Source: Galbula dea (taxonomy: Eukaryota > Chordata > Aves > Piciformes > Galbulidae). Taken from it: 64,000 nt of DNA. The stretch is taken from NCBI GenBank assembly GCA_013399015.1, contig VWZX01010418.1, forward strand, positions 428,507 to 492,506. Reading direction: 5' to 3'. Position numbers and translations under genes: made by a program. Numbering within the stretch: position 1 is the stretch's first letter; each line of letters starts with the position of its first letter. Positions 24,801 to 35,294 of this stretch are shown piece after piece. The notes under the pieces are model-generated. The model worked only from the letters and a program-made list of their open reading frames with translations. It was not told the DNA's origin and made no database searches.

Positions 24801-27800
24801 TTTAGGCTAACCTAAACAGATTTTCTGATTCCAGAGACTGTCTTGGGGTTTGGACATGTAGCTCAGCAGACTAGAATTTTCTCTGTTATGTATCTGCCAA
24901 ACAGTCTTTTTTCTGAATATCACTGAAATTCCAGTGATTAGGCATGTAAATATAATTTTTTCTCTGAATATAGCAATCTTTACTCTCTAAGCATCCAGAG
25001 ATGAACTTATAATCAATGCTATCTTTTAACTCAGACTAATCAGAAATCCTTAGTAGATCACATCAGTCCTAGAGTGACTTGAATTTCCAATGCCAAATCT
25101 TAATTTTGCACTTCTTAGTATGGTGCTGTCTTATAGGAGTTAGCATTCAGCTTTGCAATGACTTATCTTGCTGTCTTGATTCACAGCTGTACCAGTCAGA
25201 AAATGGAACTATAACAGAAGAGGATTTAGCTCATATTCTGAAGACTGCAATGGGGGTGTCACAGATTAATGTTACACATCTTTTTAGAGCTGTAGATGAA
25301 GAAGAAAAAGGAGAGATTACATATGGTAAGTATTTAAGTGGGCCTGAACTGTCACAAAATGTCAAAGTTGTCTGAACTCATGTTGATACACAAACCAGTT
25401 AAATCCTTATTAAACTTGACCCTTTTTAGATGACTTGTTGACTTGAACAGTAATAAAAGCCCTGCAGACAAAGTAAATTTACATTTTTAAAACAGATTTG
25501 AGTTTTTTCTTTAATATCAAATGTCACATTTGCATGTTTTTAGAGGTTTTCCCTTAGACATTGTCAGCCAATACCTGAATTGAGCTCTTCCAGCATATTC
25601 TGTCTTGTGACTTACCTGTAAGTGAATATGTATTTTTAAGGAATCTTAGATCTCTTCTGTTGGTTTGTCTCTTGTATCTGTTCCCTGCTATTTCTGCCCT
25701 CTCCAAATACAGGGAGATAGAAGACTTTCCACTCTTAACAATAATTCCTCAGCCTGATTAAAATAAGTCATGAGTGTTTGGGGGGAAATGAAGGCTTATT
25801 AAGCAAGCTGCTCAACATGTAGTCTGCAATGCAGGTGATAGGGAGGCAAGAAAGTTGCATTTGAGAGATCTGAGTGAATAGATTATGCTGGGAATCAAAG
25901 TACTTGTGGATTACTTCAGATTCTTCATCTTTTATGCAGTAAGGTTCTAAATGTAGTTGTATAATTTAAGTATGAACTGAGTTGTTGATGGCCCATGTAT
26001 CACATGCTTATGACATGTTGGTTTAGTGGTTTTCCTTCAGGATGATCAGTATGTATTTAATTTGTAAAAGCAATGTTACAAATTAAAACATCAGACTTAG
26101 TAAATCAACAGTTTCTGTGCTAGTAATTCCTCTGTTTCAATCACACAACATGTATGTAAAGCTTCAACTACAGAACTATTTTAGAGTTACTGGAATGAAA
26201 GTCATTGCCGGTGCCCTCCCTCTTTCTTCCCTGACTGTTAACATCTTGCCTCCTTGATTCCTACTGTACTACTCCTCTCCTTTCTGTCCCTCATATCTCA
26301 CATCCTCAGCATTGCTGTATCAGTCCTATGTTGCTGCCTTTTCCTGCCTATCCCCTTGTTGACTGATTTGGCTGGTGACTCAACTCTTCTTCCCTCTAGC
26401 CCCCATCACCAGCTTCAAAAATACCACCACACAATCTAAGCTGGTAAACTTAGCAGAAATCTAACTTGGGCACACTTCATTGTTTGAGAATAGCTAAATT
26501 TGAAATGGTGTACAATTGAACTCAGACCAGTTCATGTGACTTACCAAAGAATTCATATTTTAATATTGCATCTTTAATAGTACTTCATTGTATTAAGTCT
26601 GTGCTTTACCCCTGAGTGGTCATGGTATTTTCCCACAACAGGGAAATCTGAAGCACTGAGTTACAGCAGTGGCCACTGAAGTGCTTAGCTCTTATTTTCA
26701 CTCTTATTTCCTGCAGTCAAGAGTAGTCTTTTGTGAGGCTACAGAAAGTAGGATGGTGTTTACAGCACTTCTTTGAAACTTTGCTTCAATCTTTTTCTGA
26801 GAGAAGTGCTCCTTTTATAATATAAACATCTCACTGAGATGTTAACATTCCTGAAATATTAATAGTGAGAATAAATGTTCAGTTTGTTGTGGTAAAGAAT
26901 TAGAAGATGAAAATAAACTTTTGGCATGACATTTCCATCTTCAGCATTCTTGCAGTAAATATTCAATCCTTTGCCTTTCTTGAGAATATGTCCAGCTTTC
27001 CACATGCTCAATTTGTTTCACTTAAATACTAAGAAAGAAGAGGTGGAAATTTGCAAGTTACACCTTTTCTGAAGGTCTTGTCCACATAAGTTCTGAGAAA
27101 TCAAAACTTTGTATCTGGTGGAAGAGTACTGACAGTACTTTGGATGCACACAGCAGAGGAACCTGCTCATGATCTTCTTTCTGAATTGGTAGAAAATGAA
27201 GCAAGAATATCAAGTCTTCAGTCTTACTTGTAAAAAAAAAACAACATTCACAGAATCACACAGAATCACAGAATCATTACGATTGGAAAGGACCCTCAAG
27301 ATCACCTAGTCCAATCGATAGCCCTACACTACTCTCACCCCTAAATCATCCCCTGAAGAAACACATCTATCCTCTTCTTAAAAACCTCCAGGGATGGTGA
27401 CTCCACCACCTCCCTGGGCAGCCTATTCCAATATCTCACCACTCTTTCAGTAAAGAAATTCTTCCTAATATCTAATCTAAACCTACCCTGGCTCAGCTTA
27501 AGCCCATTCCCTCTAGTCCNTCAATCAGCACCCCCAGGTCCTTCTCTGCTGGGGAGCTCTCCAGCCACACCTTCCAGAGCCTGTAGCGCTGCTGGGGGTT
27601 GTTGCGACCAAAATGCAGGACTCTACATTCAGCCTTATTAAAACTCATCCCATTGGTCTCTGCCCATCTATCCAGCCTATCTAGGTCCCTCTGCAGAGCC
27701 TGCCTACCCTCAAGCAGATCAACACTCCCACCCACATTCCAAAGTATAAAACCTACATTGCCACACATGTAGCAGAGTCTTTGAAGGTAAACAGAAAGAT

Positions 27801-30101
27801 CAGTAGCAAAACTGAGATTTTTATTTTTAACTGTATTGATAATGTTGGATCTGAATTGTTTGAAATCTGGATTTTTATCCTAAGTTTGAAAATACACTAG
27901 TTGCCAAAGATGTGTGTGTTGTTTCAGTTCTCTTAAGAAGTGTGCTGTTGGCTTAACTGTTTAGATGTGCCTTGATTCCAAAGCTCATCCCTTCACTGTA
28001 ATCTAGAGATTTCTTACCCAAGACATGATTCTGGAGAATTTTCATAGGTTCTGTAAGTGGGCATGGGAAATTCTAGGAGTCTGTTCACTTGCTCTTGGCA
28101 GACAAAAGATGCCTGAAAGTGTTCTGAAGACTCTGCCTTGCTTGTTGGTAGCAAAAAGGGGAGATTGGGAGTATTGTTAATATCTGTATGAATGAATGTT
28201 CAGAGAAAAAACAATTACTTGTTCTTTTAAATGTAATGTCCTTACCTATATTAACCACAGGATTATCTTAAGTTCCTGTATATGAATTTGTAGCTGAGAG
28301 GGGAATTAAAAAACAGAGGAAATTCATGAACATAGAGCTTCCATCAGGAGCATCAAGTAGTGGGAGGGTATTGCAAAGGCAGGAGAAAAACCTCTTGAAG
28401 GTTCTTGTCATAAATATGCATCCTTAAATAGGCAGCAGTCTTAAACAGCTGTACTTTGGGTTCTTTTCTCCTTTTTGTCTCTGTATTCTTAGAGGCAGGG
28501 AGCAAAATTACTTTTTTCCCAAGTAAATGAGTAGGGTAATCTTTTCCTCTAGTCTAATGCTTTACATTTGCTTTAAGCTTGAGCTCCAAGACAAGGCCTG
28601 TAGTGAGAAGTAACTCTGGAATAGCTTCTTTTTCCTACATCACTTTGTCTCATCTTTCTGATGAATGAGGCAAATGGGATCCCAAGCACTTTTCTTTGGG
28701 CTCTGGTGTGGAGAACTTTGATAAATGTTCCTTAATATCTTCAGGACTTATTTCAGCAAGACAGAAAATTTCTGCTTCCTCATATCTGTCAGAAACATCA
28801 TCCTGTTCAATTCAGTCTTGCCTGGAATCTGAAGTTTTTTGTTTGGATCCAGTACTGGTTCAGCATTGAAAGATGGATCCCTGGTAGCATTGTCAGGATA
28901 TTGATCTGTCTATATACTATCCTACTTGTGTGAACAACTGCCTCAAGGGATTTTCTGAATTTCTTTCCTGGAAAGATACAGTAGCTTTTTGAAGAACTAC
29001 TTAGAATGGCATTGACAGGAAATATTCCAGTCTTTGCCATTCAAAAAGGATTATGCTTAATGTGATTGTAAGAGCATCTTTGGTACTGTTGGTTGAAATT
29101 TTTATACTTGTCTTACCTTCATTGAACTAATTATCAGAATGACCTTTCCAAAAAAAGGCTGCTTTTTTATGGTCATTAATATGGTGCAGGCAGTATTGTG
29201 TTGTTACAAAAAGGAGTAAATCTTTGGGATGGGCTTCAAGCATCCATGTGGAAAAAGGGAATGTGTTTGTGTTCCTGCTGCAGGCCAGACCCAGTTAAGG
29301 CTGATAGCCCAGTGCTCACTCCTTTTTATTGTCTTATTAATATCCAACAGTAAAATCATTTTCTGGTAATCTGGTATAATTATCTCCTCACAATATTCTT
29401 TTCAACAATATGAGGACTTTTAAATGCTGATATCTTGTAAGTGGAAGGCAGCAATGATGACTTCTGTTAGGCTAAAGTGAATTAGAGTGCAAAGCAATAA
29501 AGGGCATATTTGCAAAAGACTTCCCAGTTTATAAGAAAAGGCTACTCTTGCTGTTCATTGTTCCTCAGTTGGAGGGCTTCTGCCCTTCACTCAGTGTACA
29601 GTGAGGTGCTGTGTCAGGGCATGTAGTGTTCCTCATGCATTTTAATGCAAATCTGAGCCTGTTTTGCCCTTTATCATACAAGCTAAGCTCTGCTCTGAAG
29701 TGTTCTAAAGGGCTTAGGCAACTTTTTGTGGTATCTTGGCTCTGGGGGTGTGTTAAACTTCTGCTGAGAAGCTAAAACAAGCTATGGGGATGGCATTATG
29801 TCAAGTACTGCTATTTTTCTCCAAAGTGGTCATGTGATGATATAAGTATTCAAATTTAGCATCCTTCTGTTTCAAAGAGCTGATTCTGTGTAACAACAAT
29901 GTTTGGATTTTTTTAGGTGACTTCTACAGATTTGCTGAATTGCACCCACACTTTGCAGAAGACTATCTCTATGCTGATCAGATGGAAGCTGAGATTGGCT
30001 TGGAGACTTCATCTGTTTCTGTTCCTAATGGTATCTGTACTGACTTCAGCCCTGAAAATGCTGAAGCTAAAAACAAGTGTCTGCAGAAGAAACTGAATTA
30101 A
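841..30101 (+). CDS. LPCAT1: LPCAT1, C-terminal half (7 coding exons, 5' part outside window)
   Basis: Lysophosphatidylcholine acyltransferase 1 re-acylates lysophosphatidylcholine (surfactant and membrane lipid remodelling, platelet-activating factor synthesis) at the ER and on lipid droplets. The exons 841-895, 3951-4033, 15233-15358, 21900-22053, 22931-23029, 25187-25325 and 29917-30101 join in frame to 279 residues and a TAA stop. The product reads like the C-terminal half of LPCAT1: a segment ending NSVEIE then FLPVYIPSEEERKNPVLYAN, then the YTFEDCQLALAEGQLRLPSD block, then an EF-hand region and a KKLN tail. The catalytic PlsC acyltransferase domain (HX4D) is encoded upstream of the window. 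LPCAT2 is the main alternative, but the KKXX-type end and the CLPTM1L neighbour fit LPCAT1. Confidence 0.96.
896..3950 (+). other. LPCAT1 intron, 3.1 kb
   Basis: AT-rich intron with no recognisable gene. A possible very short, decayed CR1 3' tail sits near 3366-3398 (CTCAACAGTTCTGTGATTCT context). Short ORFs here have no family resemblance and are taken as chance. Confidence 0.75.
3951..4033 (+). CDS. LPCAT1: LPCAT1 coding exon (human-like exon 9)
   Basis: An 83-nt exon between the acceptor TGTGTGCAG and the donor GTAAGT. It encodes FLPVYIPSEEER, then KNPVLYANNVRRVMA, and ends with GA of a split Glu codon completed at 15233. The xPSEEExxNPxLYAxNVRRVMA motif is typical of LPCAT1/2. Confidence 0.96.
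5538..5785 (+). mobile_element. ERV LTR fragment (truncated)
   Basis: Begins TGTGCTGGTTTTCTGGGATA and continues AGAGTTAATTTTCTTCATAG, a start I recognise from common avian endogenous-retrovirus LTRs. The similarity ends near a GGGATATTCCAATG segment and no matching ACA end or duplication is seen, so it is a truncated, old copy. Confidence 0.6.
8640..9403 (+). mobile_element. CR1 LINE, 5'-truncated, sense
   Basis: Carries the C-terminal part of CR1 ORF2 (NNPQQLYRL, WLESSPAEKDLGVLIDSRLN, then ERVQRRATKLVRGLE and RLRELGLFSLEKRRLRGDL) and ends with TGATTCTGTGATTCTGTGA, the CR1 3' repeat. One stop codon, TAA at 8895-8897, breaks the frame. It belongs to the subfamily whose tail reads GGGGATGATTTAGGGGTGAG. 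Confidence 0.93.
12487..13000 (-). mobile_element. CR1 LINE, reverse strand, composite
   Basis: A reverse-oriented CR1 3' region (GGTTGGAAGGAACCTTAAAG, CTTCCACTAGACCAGGTTGC) in which a second CR1 start (CACAGAATCACAGAATATTA) appears at 12590-12626, after which the sequence continues with GCCTGGCCTTGAACACTTCC. This is either one CR1 nested in another or two CR1s with a deletion at the join. Confidence 0.85.
13308..13391 (+). mobile_element. CR1 3' tail, sense
   Basis: Contains TGCCCATGGCAGGGGGGTTG then GAACTAGATGATCTTTAAGG and CCCTTCCAATTCTGAC, a CR1 3' end with a decayed terminus. Confidence 0.8.
13654..13658. repeat. left TSD (TCCTT) of solo LTR
   Basis: The 5-bp direct repeat TCCTT directly before the LTR, identical to 14139-14143. 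Confidence 0.8.
13659..14138 (-). mobile_element. solo ERV LTR, 480 bp, with TSD
   Basis: Starts TGTCGTGGTTAG and ends AACCATAACA (TG...CA termini, TGT/ACA inverted ends) and is flanked on both sides by TCCTT. In the reverse orientation it begins TGTTATGGTTTGGG and contains an ATTAAAGC poly(A)-type signal near 13740, so I call it minus. No internal retroviral genes are present. A CAGCAGAGAGAGAGAGA block appears twice inside (13859, 13935 region). A 5-bp duplication is typical of ERVL-type integrations, but the family is not certain. Confidence 0.85.
14139..14143. repeat. right TSD (TCCTT) of solo LTR
   Basis: The 5-bp direct repeat TCCTT directly after the LTR, identical to 13654-13658. Confidence 0.8.
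15233..15358 (+). CDS. LPCAT1: LPCAT1 coding exon (human-like exon 10)
   Basis: A 126-nt exon between the acceptor TTCAAG and the donor GTAAGG. It encodes ALGVPVTDYTFEDCQLALAE followed by GQLRLPSDTCLLEFAKLVRS, a strongly conserved LPCAT1 block. It ends with GG of a split Gly codon completed at 21900. A CR1 fragment begins only about 70 bp downstream. Confidence 0.97.
15427..15578 (-). mobile_element. CR1 3' fragment, reverse
   Basis: ATAGAATTGTCAGAGTTGGA then AGGGACCTTAAAGATCATCT and CTTCCAGGGATGAGGCTTCC. It is the same subfamily as 51427-51616. Confidence 0.9.
16560..16715. repeat. A/C-rich low-complexity tract
   Basis: G-run then poly(A), followed by about 110 bp made almost only of A and C (CCAAAACCACCCACACC type). 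Long ORFs here are artefacts of composition. It reads as the complement of the T/G-rich tracts found elsewhere. Confidence 0.85.
17298..17400 (-). mobile_element. CR1 3' fragment, reverse
   Basis: GATATTAGGAGTTGGAAGGG then ACCTTGAAAGATCATCTAGT and CCAACCCCCCTGCCGCAGCA, a CR1 3' end in reverse. Confidence 0.88.
18633..18720. repeat. 88-bp unknown dispersed repeat, copy A
   Basis: Matches 20918-21005 in direct orientation at 83 of 88 positions with no gaps. It begins TTGCTGAGAGGAAGCTGCTG and ends TTTTCCTTGTCTGCAGCAG. I do not recognise the family. Confidence 0.8.
20918..21005. repeat. 88-bp unknown dispersed repeat, copy B
   Basis: Direct-orientation partner of 18633-18720, five substitutions, no gaps; the similarity stops abruptly on both sides. 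Confidence 0.8.
21900..22053 (+). CDS. LPCAT1: LPCAT1 coding exon (human-like exon 11)
   Basis: A 154-nt exon after the acceptor TTTCTAG, ending at the donor GTAAGA. It encodes LKPETLEEDLDKYTASAMKM, then a lysine-rich KKEKIDLKEF segment, then SAYLEFPVSHTLENMFALFDE. The final DE supplies the first two positions of an EF-hand loop completed by the next exon. Confidence 0.96.
22054..22930 (+). other. LPCAT1 intron, 0.9 kb
   Basis: Nothing recognisable apart from ordinary intronic sequence. Confidence 0.75.
22931..23029 (+). CDS. LPCAT1: LPCAT1 coding exon with EF-hand loop (human-like exon 12)
   Basis: A 99-nt, 33-codon exon between TTCACAG and GTAAGC. It encodes NEDGIIDIREFVIALSVV then CKPAKTLETIQLAFQ. 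With the preceding DE it makes the loop DENEDGIIDIRE, which has acidic or Asn residues at positions 1, 3, 5 and 9, Gly at 6 and Glu at 12: a textbook calcium-binding EF-hand loop. Confidence 0.97.
23030..25186 (+). other. LPCAT1 intron, 2.2 kb
   Basis: No repeat of a family I recognise and no additional exon. Confidence 0.75.
25187..25325 (+). CDS. LPCAT1: LPCAT1 coding exon with later EF-hand-like segments (human-like exon 13)
   Basis: A 139-nt exon between GATTCACAG and GTAAGT. It encodes LYQSENGTITEEDLAHILKT, then AMGVSQINVTHLFRAVDEEE, then KGEITY plus one base of a split Gly codon. The YQSENGTITEED loop lacks an acidic first residue and looks degenerate. DEEEKGEITYGD, which crosses into the last exon, is a better EF-hand-like loop. 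Confidence 0.97.
25326..29916 (+). other. LPCAT1 intron, 4.6 kb
   Basis: Contains a reverse-strand CR1 (27250-27777) broken by a single N. The rest is AT-rich sequence in which I see nothing else. Confidence 0.75.
27250..27777 (-). mobile_element. CR1 LINE, reverse, with single-N break
   Basis: A CR1 3' end (CACAGAATCACACAGAATCA, GATAGCCCTACACTACTCTC) runs to an N at 27520. Beyond it comes a more 5' ORF2 segment (in protein: RDLDRLDRWAETNGMSFNKA, ECRVLHFGRNNPQQRYRL). Compared with the copy at 8640-9403, about 392 bp are missing at the N. Confidence 0.9.
29917..30101 (+). CDS. LPCAT1: LPCAT1 last coding exon and stop
   Basis: A 185-nt coding segment after a T-rich acceptor (TTTTTTTAG). It encodes GDFYRFAELHPHFAEDYLYA, then a variable Ser/Glu-rich stretch with PNGICTDFSPEN, ending CLQKKLN and TAA at 30099-30101. 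The C-terminal KKLN fits the KKXX dilysine ER-retention pattern known from LPCAT1. Confidence 0.97.
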
Positions 30102-30303
30102 TGCTACAACTGTTACCTTCCTCTCCTGGTGAGAGGAATTTTTTTTTTTCCTTGGATTTTCATAAATCACTTCAACTATACAGCAAATACCAGTTTTGTG
30201 TGTGAAAGTTCTTCTACCTTAAATACTGTTCTTTGAATGATATGTGCTATATTTAACTACATGTTCCAGGTTACTTTGGAGAAGATGTGGTTTGGGGTTT
30301 TGA

Positions 30304-30336
<33 letters not shown>

Positions 30337-30820
30337 AAAAGGTCTTTGAAAGGCAAAAATGTGAATGTGCTTCATTATTAATATTCATATTTAAAAGGAA
30401 ACAGCACACTTATTTATATTCCATTGGCTAGTTTCATGTACAAAGCATTGCACAAACTGTGCATGTATAAAGAAACTGTAGCTACTTATGGTGTTAAGTG
30501 CACTTTGGTGATTAGTGTTCTCCCTGGTTATGGGAATGTTTTATTTGGGGCCACACTCTTTGCTGTCCATATTTGCATAGTCAGTCTTGTTGATTTCAGT
30601 GGGATTATTCTCTTGAGCAAAGCAAGCATATTTCAGCCCCTTTGTTTTGGTTTCAGTGAACAGTTTGGAAACAATGGAAAAAACTTGGTAAGGTTTATTT
30701 TTTATTTTTATTGTTGAAAGACAATATAATTTCTCTTTCAGTCTATTCCATGGTAGAATGAAAAGAAAGGACTCCTTATTCTTCACCTCAGCACTTATGT
30801 ACTGTAATCTTCCAGATGCA

Positions 30821-30826
30821 ATTAAA
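30821..30826 (+). terminator. candidate LPCAT1 proximal poly(A) signal ATTAAA
   Basis: ATTAAA lies 720 nt after the LPCAT1 stop and is followed by a T-rich stretch. It would give a 3' UTR of about 0.75 kb. This is motif-only evidence. Confidence 0.3.
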
Positions 30827-31639
30827 CAAGGATTTTTTCCCAACCAACATGCCACATACTGTTTGCAAATAGGTGACAAGCCCATTTGTTCTTTTCTCTC
30901 ATCATCAATTCAAATCATGTCCACTTAACCTTTAAAGGGGAGACATTTACACAATTGTATTTAATCTAGATTTGTCAGGAATCCCAGGCTTCTCTTGTAG
31001 TAAGCCTGTATATGCAGATAACCTAGCATGGAACACATTAGGAAAACTTTATTCTATTAGCCCAAGTTGGAAAAGGTTGCAGTTATTTCAGAGGCCAAAC
31101 CAGCAACAAGTTGCAGAACATCCTGGAGAAATGCTAGTTAAATCTCTATAGCAACATCACATATACTGCATCAAACATACATGAAGCTTAAAATAGTTGA
31201 GAACTGTTTAGAACAACAACAACAAAATTATTAGGAATGTTTCTTATCTTTCCTTTTGTAAAGCCAGATGCCTTAATGACTGGTGGAGGTTTGAGAGAAA
31301 AATTTAGGTTGTTATAAAACCACAGAGCTTCACTTGTTAGGAAATGTGACCAAAGGCTGAACAAGTAAGAAGGATATGATGACTGTCAGAAAATAACTCT
31401 GATGGCAACCCTACTTCCAAACAAACAAGAAAATACTTTCAGATCATTTCTGTGTCTAACTTGGTAGGGCTGCACTAAAATATGATGGTTTTGTGATGGG
31501 AAAACTCTTTATATTTGAATCTTCTGCATGTTAGAGTACTTTAGATTTGAAAGGGAGGAAATTTAGCAGAAGGAAATAGGTTTGTAACAAATGCTTTTAC
31601 TACTCTTTAGGTAGCAGGAGGTGTTTAAAAGCTTAGACC

Positions 31640-31792
31640 ACAGTGGTGGTCTAGTGGTTAGGATTTGGCACTCTCACCACCAGGGTCTTGGTTGAATTCC
31701 CAGCCAGGGAAGAATCCTGCTGTGGCAGGGGCATTGGACTAGCTGATCTTTTGAGGTCCCTTCCAACCCCTGACATTCTGTGATTCTGTGAA
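31640..31792 (+). mobile_element. composite SINE-like element: tRNA-Glu-derived head + CR1 3' tail
   Basis: 31640-31711 aligns without gaps over 72 nt to tRNA-Glu (GGTGGTCTAGTGGTTAGGAT, CTC anticodon in CACTCTCACC, end CCAGGGAA). It is followed directly by a CR1 3' tail (TGTGGCAGGGGCATTGGACT, CTTTTGAGGTCCCTTCCAAC, ending ATTCTGTGATTCTGTG). The A box TGGTCTAGTGG is intact; the B box (GGTTGAATTCC) and the 5' acceptor strand are damaged, so this is not a working tRNA. tRNA head plus LINE tail is the design of a CR1-mobilised SINE. Confidence 0.8.
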
Positions 31793-34700
31793 TGCATCCT
31801 TAGAAATCCCTAACTGTATGTGGCAACTCTGCAAACTGAACCTGGCTTTAATAGAAAGGATGTGGGGGAGAGGGGGAAAGGTAAGAAATTATGCTTTCTG
31901 CTGGGTATGTTCAGGTAGGTCCTCCTCTGGAGGTAATAATTAAATTCTTTATTTATTTAGATCATGTATGCCAAGCTGACAGGGCTGCAGCAGACTGGTA
32001 GACAAGATTTGAATTAAAATTGATGATGTAAACTAGGAGAAATGGTTTGGTAAAATAAGGCAAGTGAGGAGCTACTCTTAGATAGGGATAGGCAGCTGTG
32101 CAAACAGAGGAGGGAGTGGGTATTACTGCATAAAACCTGGGTAATGGTATAGAGTAGGACAAATTGAGCACTGTTAACTCATGGCAGAAAAAATACTTGT
32201 TATAGTGGGATGCATCAATAGTGTAGCCTGTGAGAAGCATCACAGTGATTGTGTGTCACAAAGCTGTAATCAAAAGTAGTCTTTAATCCAAAGAGGAGGA
32301 GACTGAAGGAAGGTGTGAAAATAGTCTTCAAATATGGGAAAAGTTGCTACAGAGAAGATAAGAACAATCTTTTCCCTATGTTGATGGTAGGTAAAGTCTA
32401 TTCATTTAAAAGGCAAGTTCAGCATTAAGAAAATGTCCTTACAATACACCTACTCAAGCTAAAGAAAATGGGTTATTCCAAGTGGGGTGAGGAGTCTTCC
32501 TTCAATGGAGGTTTTGAAAAGACAACAGACAGCTAAGATGGAGACACTTGATTTTGCTGATCATTACCCAGGGTCATAGGGATATGTCCTGAGGTCTAGT
32601 TTTTGTAATTATTTGGTATGTGTTTTAGTAAGTAAGGGAAGCCACATGAGCTGTAGTCTGGGCCTATTGCATCTCCTCTACAAGACTCTTTATGGCACAT
32701 GGCTCAAGGTGGCTGTGCAAGATAGTTACCTTTTGCTTTGTATGTGAGCTTGGGAATCTGAGAATTTCAGAGTGCAAGGGAGGAGGTGGAGCTCCCTGAG
32801 ACCTGTGTCTGAAAAGAAGAAAAAGGTAAGCTCTGTGTCTCATGGATAACTTTGAGGTGAGAGAAGCTGCAGAGGAAGTGATATTCTGTCCACATTGGTG
32901 AAAAAGTAAAGAAAGCTGATTGAAGTTGGCTAAATATGAGTATACCTAATTAGCACTTATGGTGCATGCAGCTTGGGGGTCTGCCTTTTGAAAACCAAAG
33001 GGTTCATTTGGTTTCAAATTCATTTTGGTGAGGGAGATGTTTTCTAATTGTGGTGAGTACAATAGCTGCACTTGTGTGCAGCTAAGCTGTGCAGAGTGCT
33101 TGGGTTGAAGGTGCTACAGCCTACAATAGACAGGCCCTTCAGCAGGTGCCACACTGTATAGTGAAGCAGTGCTGAAAGTCCTTTACCTCAGTGAGTTCCA
33201 TCCAGAACCACTGCTGAAGAAGGCTGGTGACCACTGCATTGTTTGCTTGGTAAGCAAGTAGTCTTGGTGGAAACAACCACTGAAAAAAAAACCCCAAACC
33301 AGCAACACCTCAAGACAACAATTAGATTCTGGAATGATTTCAGTGCTCCTTTTGTGAGATTGTTGAACAAGGCAGAGACATGATAGGGTGAATAATGGGG
33401 TGAAGTCCTGATCAGCCTGCATGGAAACACTGTTAGATGACTCATAATGTCACAAAAGCTGAGAATAATGAATATAATTCAGGTGATTTTTAGCAACTGT
33501 AGAATATAAGGCTTTAGTATTAGACTGCCTTACAGTGACAGAAAAGCCACGTTACCGTGGGGTGACAGCCTCAGACTTTCAGAGCTGGGACCTGTACACA
33601 TTGCATTACTGCAGCAATGTTCATTACAATTCATCTGTCAAATTCTGACTACTGAAATGTTCTTGCAGTTCCACATAAGTTGCTTTTAAAAGACCCACCC
33701 ATCTGTGGAACAGCTGGACTGTGACATTCAAGTTTCAGTGGCATGCTGCAATGGCAGGATAGAAGTGAAAGCTTCCTTCCCCTTCACCATGCATTGACAT
33801 GTAAATGCTTGCAGTTAAAATCTTGCAGCTTTTCCAAAAGCATCATTTTGTTTTAACTGGTGATATCAACAGCCCATAAACTTACAGGGAGACATGAAGA
33901 AATTACTTAAGTTCTTTGCAGCAACCTAATAAGGGAACCTTATGGAAAAAAATGCAGGAGTGTGGAGGCATTTGATGTTTCTGATGGGCATGTTACTACT
34001 TTTATGTAATACTGCCATCCCTTGCCAGTAGAGCTCTTGCATCAGACTCAGTTTTTACTCAATGTTATTCTGAGATTCCCAGCCAAAGCTTAGCTCTTCT
34101 GTTATAGTTGAACAAGTATATTCAGTATTTTGAATGTATTTAAAGTAACACAGAAAAGCAGAAATTATAAGGTACCTAAAAAGTTCTTTTATATTGCTTC
34201 ATTTATATTTCTCCAAAGATAATAAAACTCCAGTAAACCCAAGCAAACATTTAGGAGGTACAAAAGCATGTCTAAACCACTGCCTTTACCACAGTAAGGC
34301 AACTGCTGTAAGCAGATACACCTGAAAGGCATGGTAGGCAATTCATAAGCCTGATGGAGAAATTAGGTTGTACACTGAATTTTATACCAGTTAATTACAT
34401 TGTATGTTTCAGTGCATTGATTGTATCCAGCATCTTACTATGCTAAAAAGCAACTAGTGTTTGCTAGTCCCACTTTGAAGGTATAAATCCTTACATCACA
34501 GAGGTTGAAAAAGGGACATATGCAGTAGAGAAGTCATGCAACCTCTTCAGTGGCAATGCTGCCAGGAATAGTTAGATTTCATACATAGCTGTTTAAGATT
34601 GTTTTCATGCAAACTGAGTAGGTTTGTTAGCTCGTTTAAGTATTGGTCTAGTTGGAATATTTCTTATTCCTAAAAAGTAATAATACTGAAGTGCAAGAAT

Positions 34701-35221
34701 CCTTTCTCCAGAATCTGCCTAGCTTGATAAATCTTCTAAAGCAGATATGTTTTTTATTAATTAGTTCCCTTACAAGGCTGTCTTTGGTTTTGCCATTAAA
34801 TTAACTTGCCCTACTTTTGTATTACCATGCAGTGTTTCAGTTGCATTCTCCTCTCTGCTCCTTCAGAAATGGTATTCTCATTTAAAAGAAGAAAGAAAAA
34901 AAACTTGCAAAACTTGAGCAGCACATGCTGTAAATCCCACTGTAATCACACTTCTACATATACTATGGGACTGAACAGAGAGGAAAAAATACCTGATTAA
35001 AAACTTTCAAATTAATTTTCCTTTAGGTCAGAGTGTAGGTCATAAGATCTTCTAAAGCGTTTCATTGTGCTTAATGTGAAGCCTCTGGGGTTTTTTGTGG
35101 CAGCACTTTCATGAGTGTTCTAGAAATAAGAAATGACCAATATGTTAGCCAGGAGTTTTACCTTACCAAAGCTTAAGTGTGGCTCCTAAACTCATATTGG
35201 AGCATAGGAGTTCCCTGTGAA

Positions 35222-35294
35222 CTAAAGCACTTTGGTTGGACTCAATGATCTTAGAGGTCTTTTCCAACCTTAATGATTCTGTGATTCTGTGATG
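35222..35294 (+). mobile_element. CR1 3' tail, sense
   Basis: TTGGTTGGACTCAATGATCT then TAGAGGTCTTTTCCAACCTT and AATGATTCTGTGATTCTGTG. It lies just upstream of another CR1. Confidence 0.85.

Noticed and set aside
31640..31711. Functional tRNA-Glu gene
   Set aside because: The 5' acceptor strand does not pair with the 3' strand, the B box is mutated, and a CR1 tail is fused directly to its 3' end.
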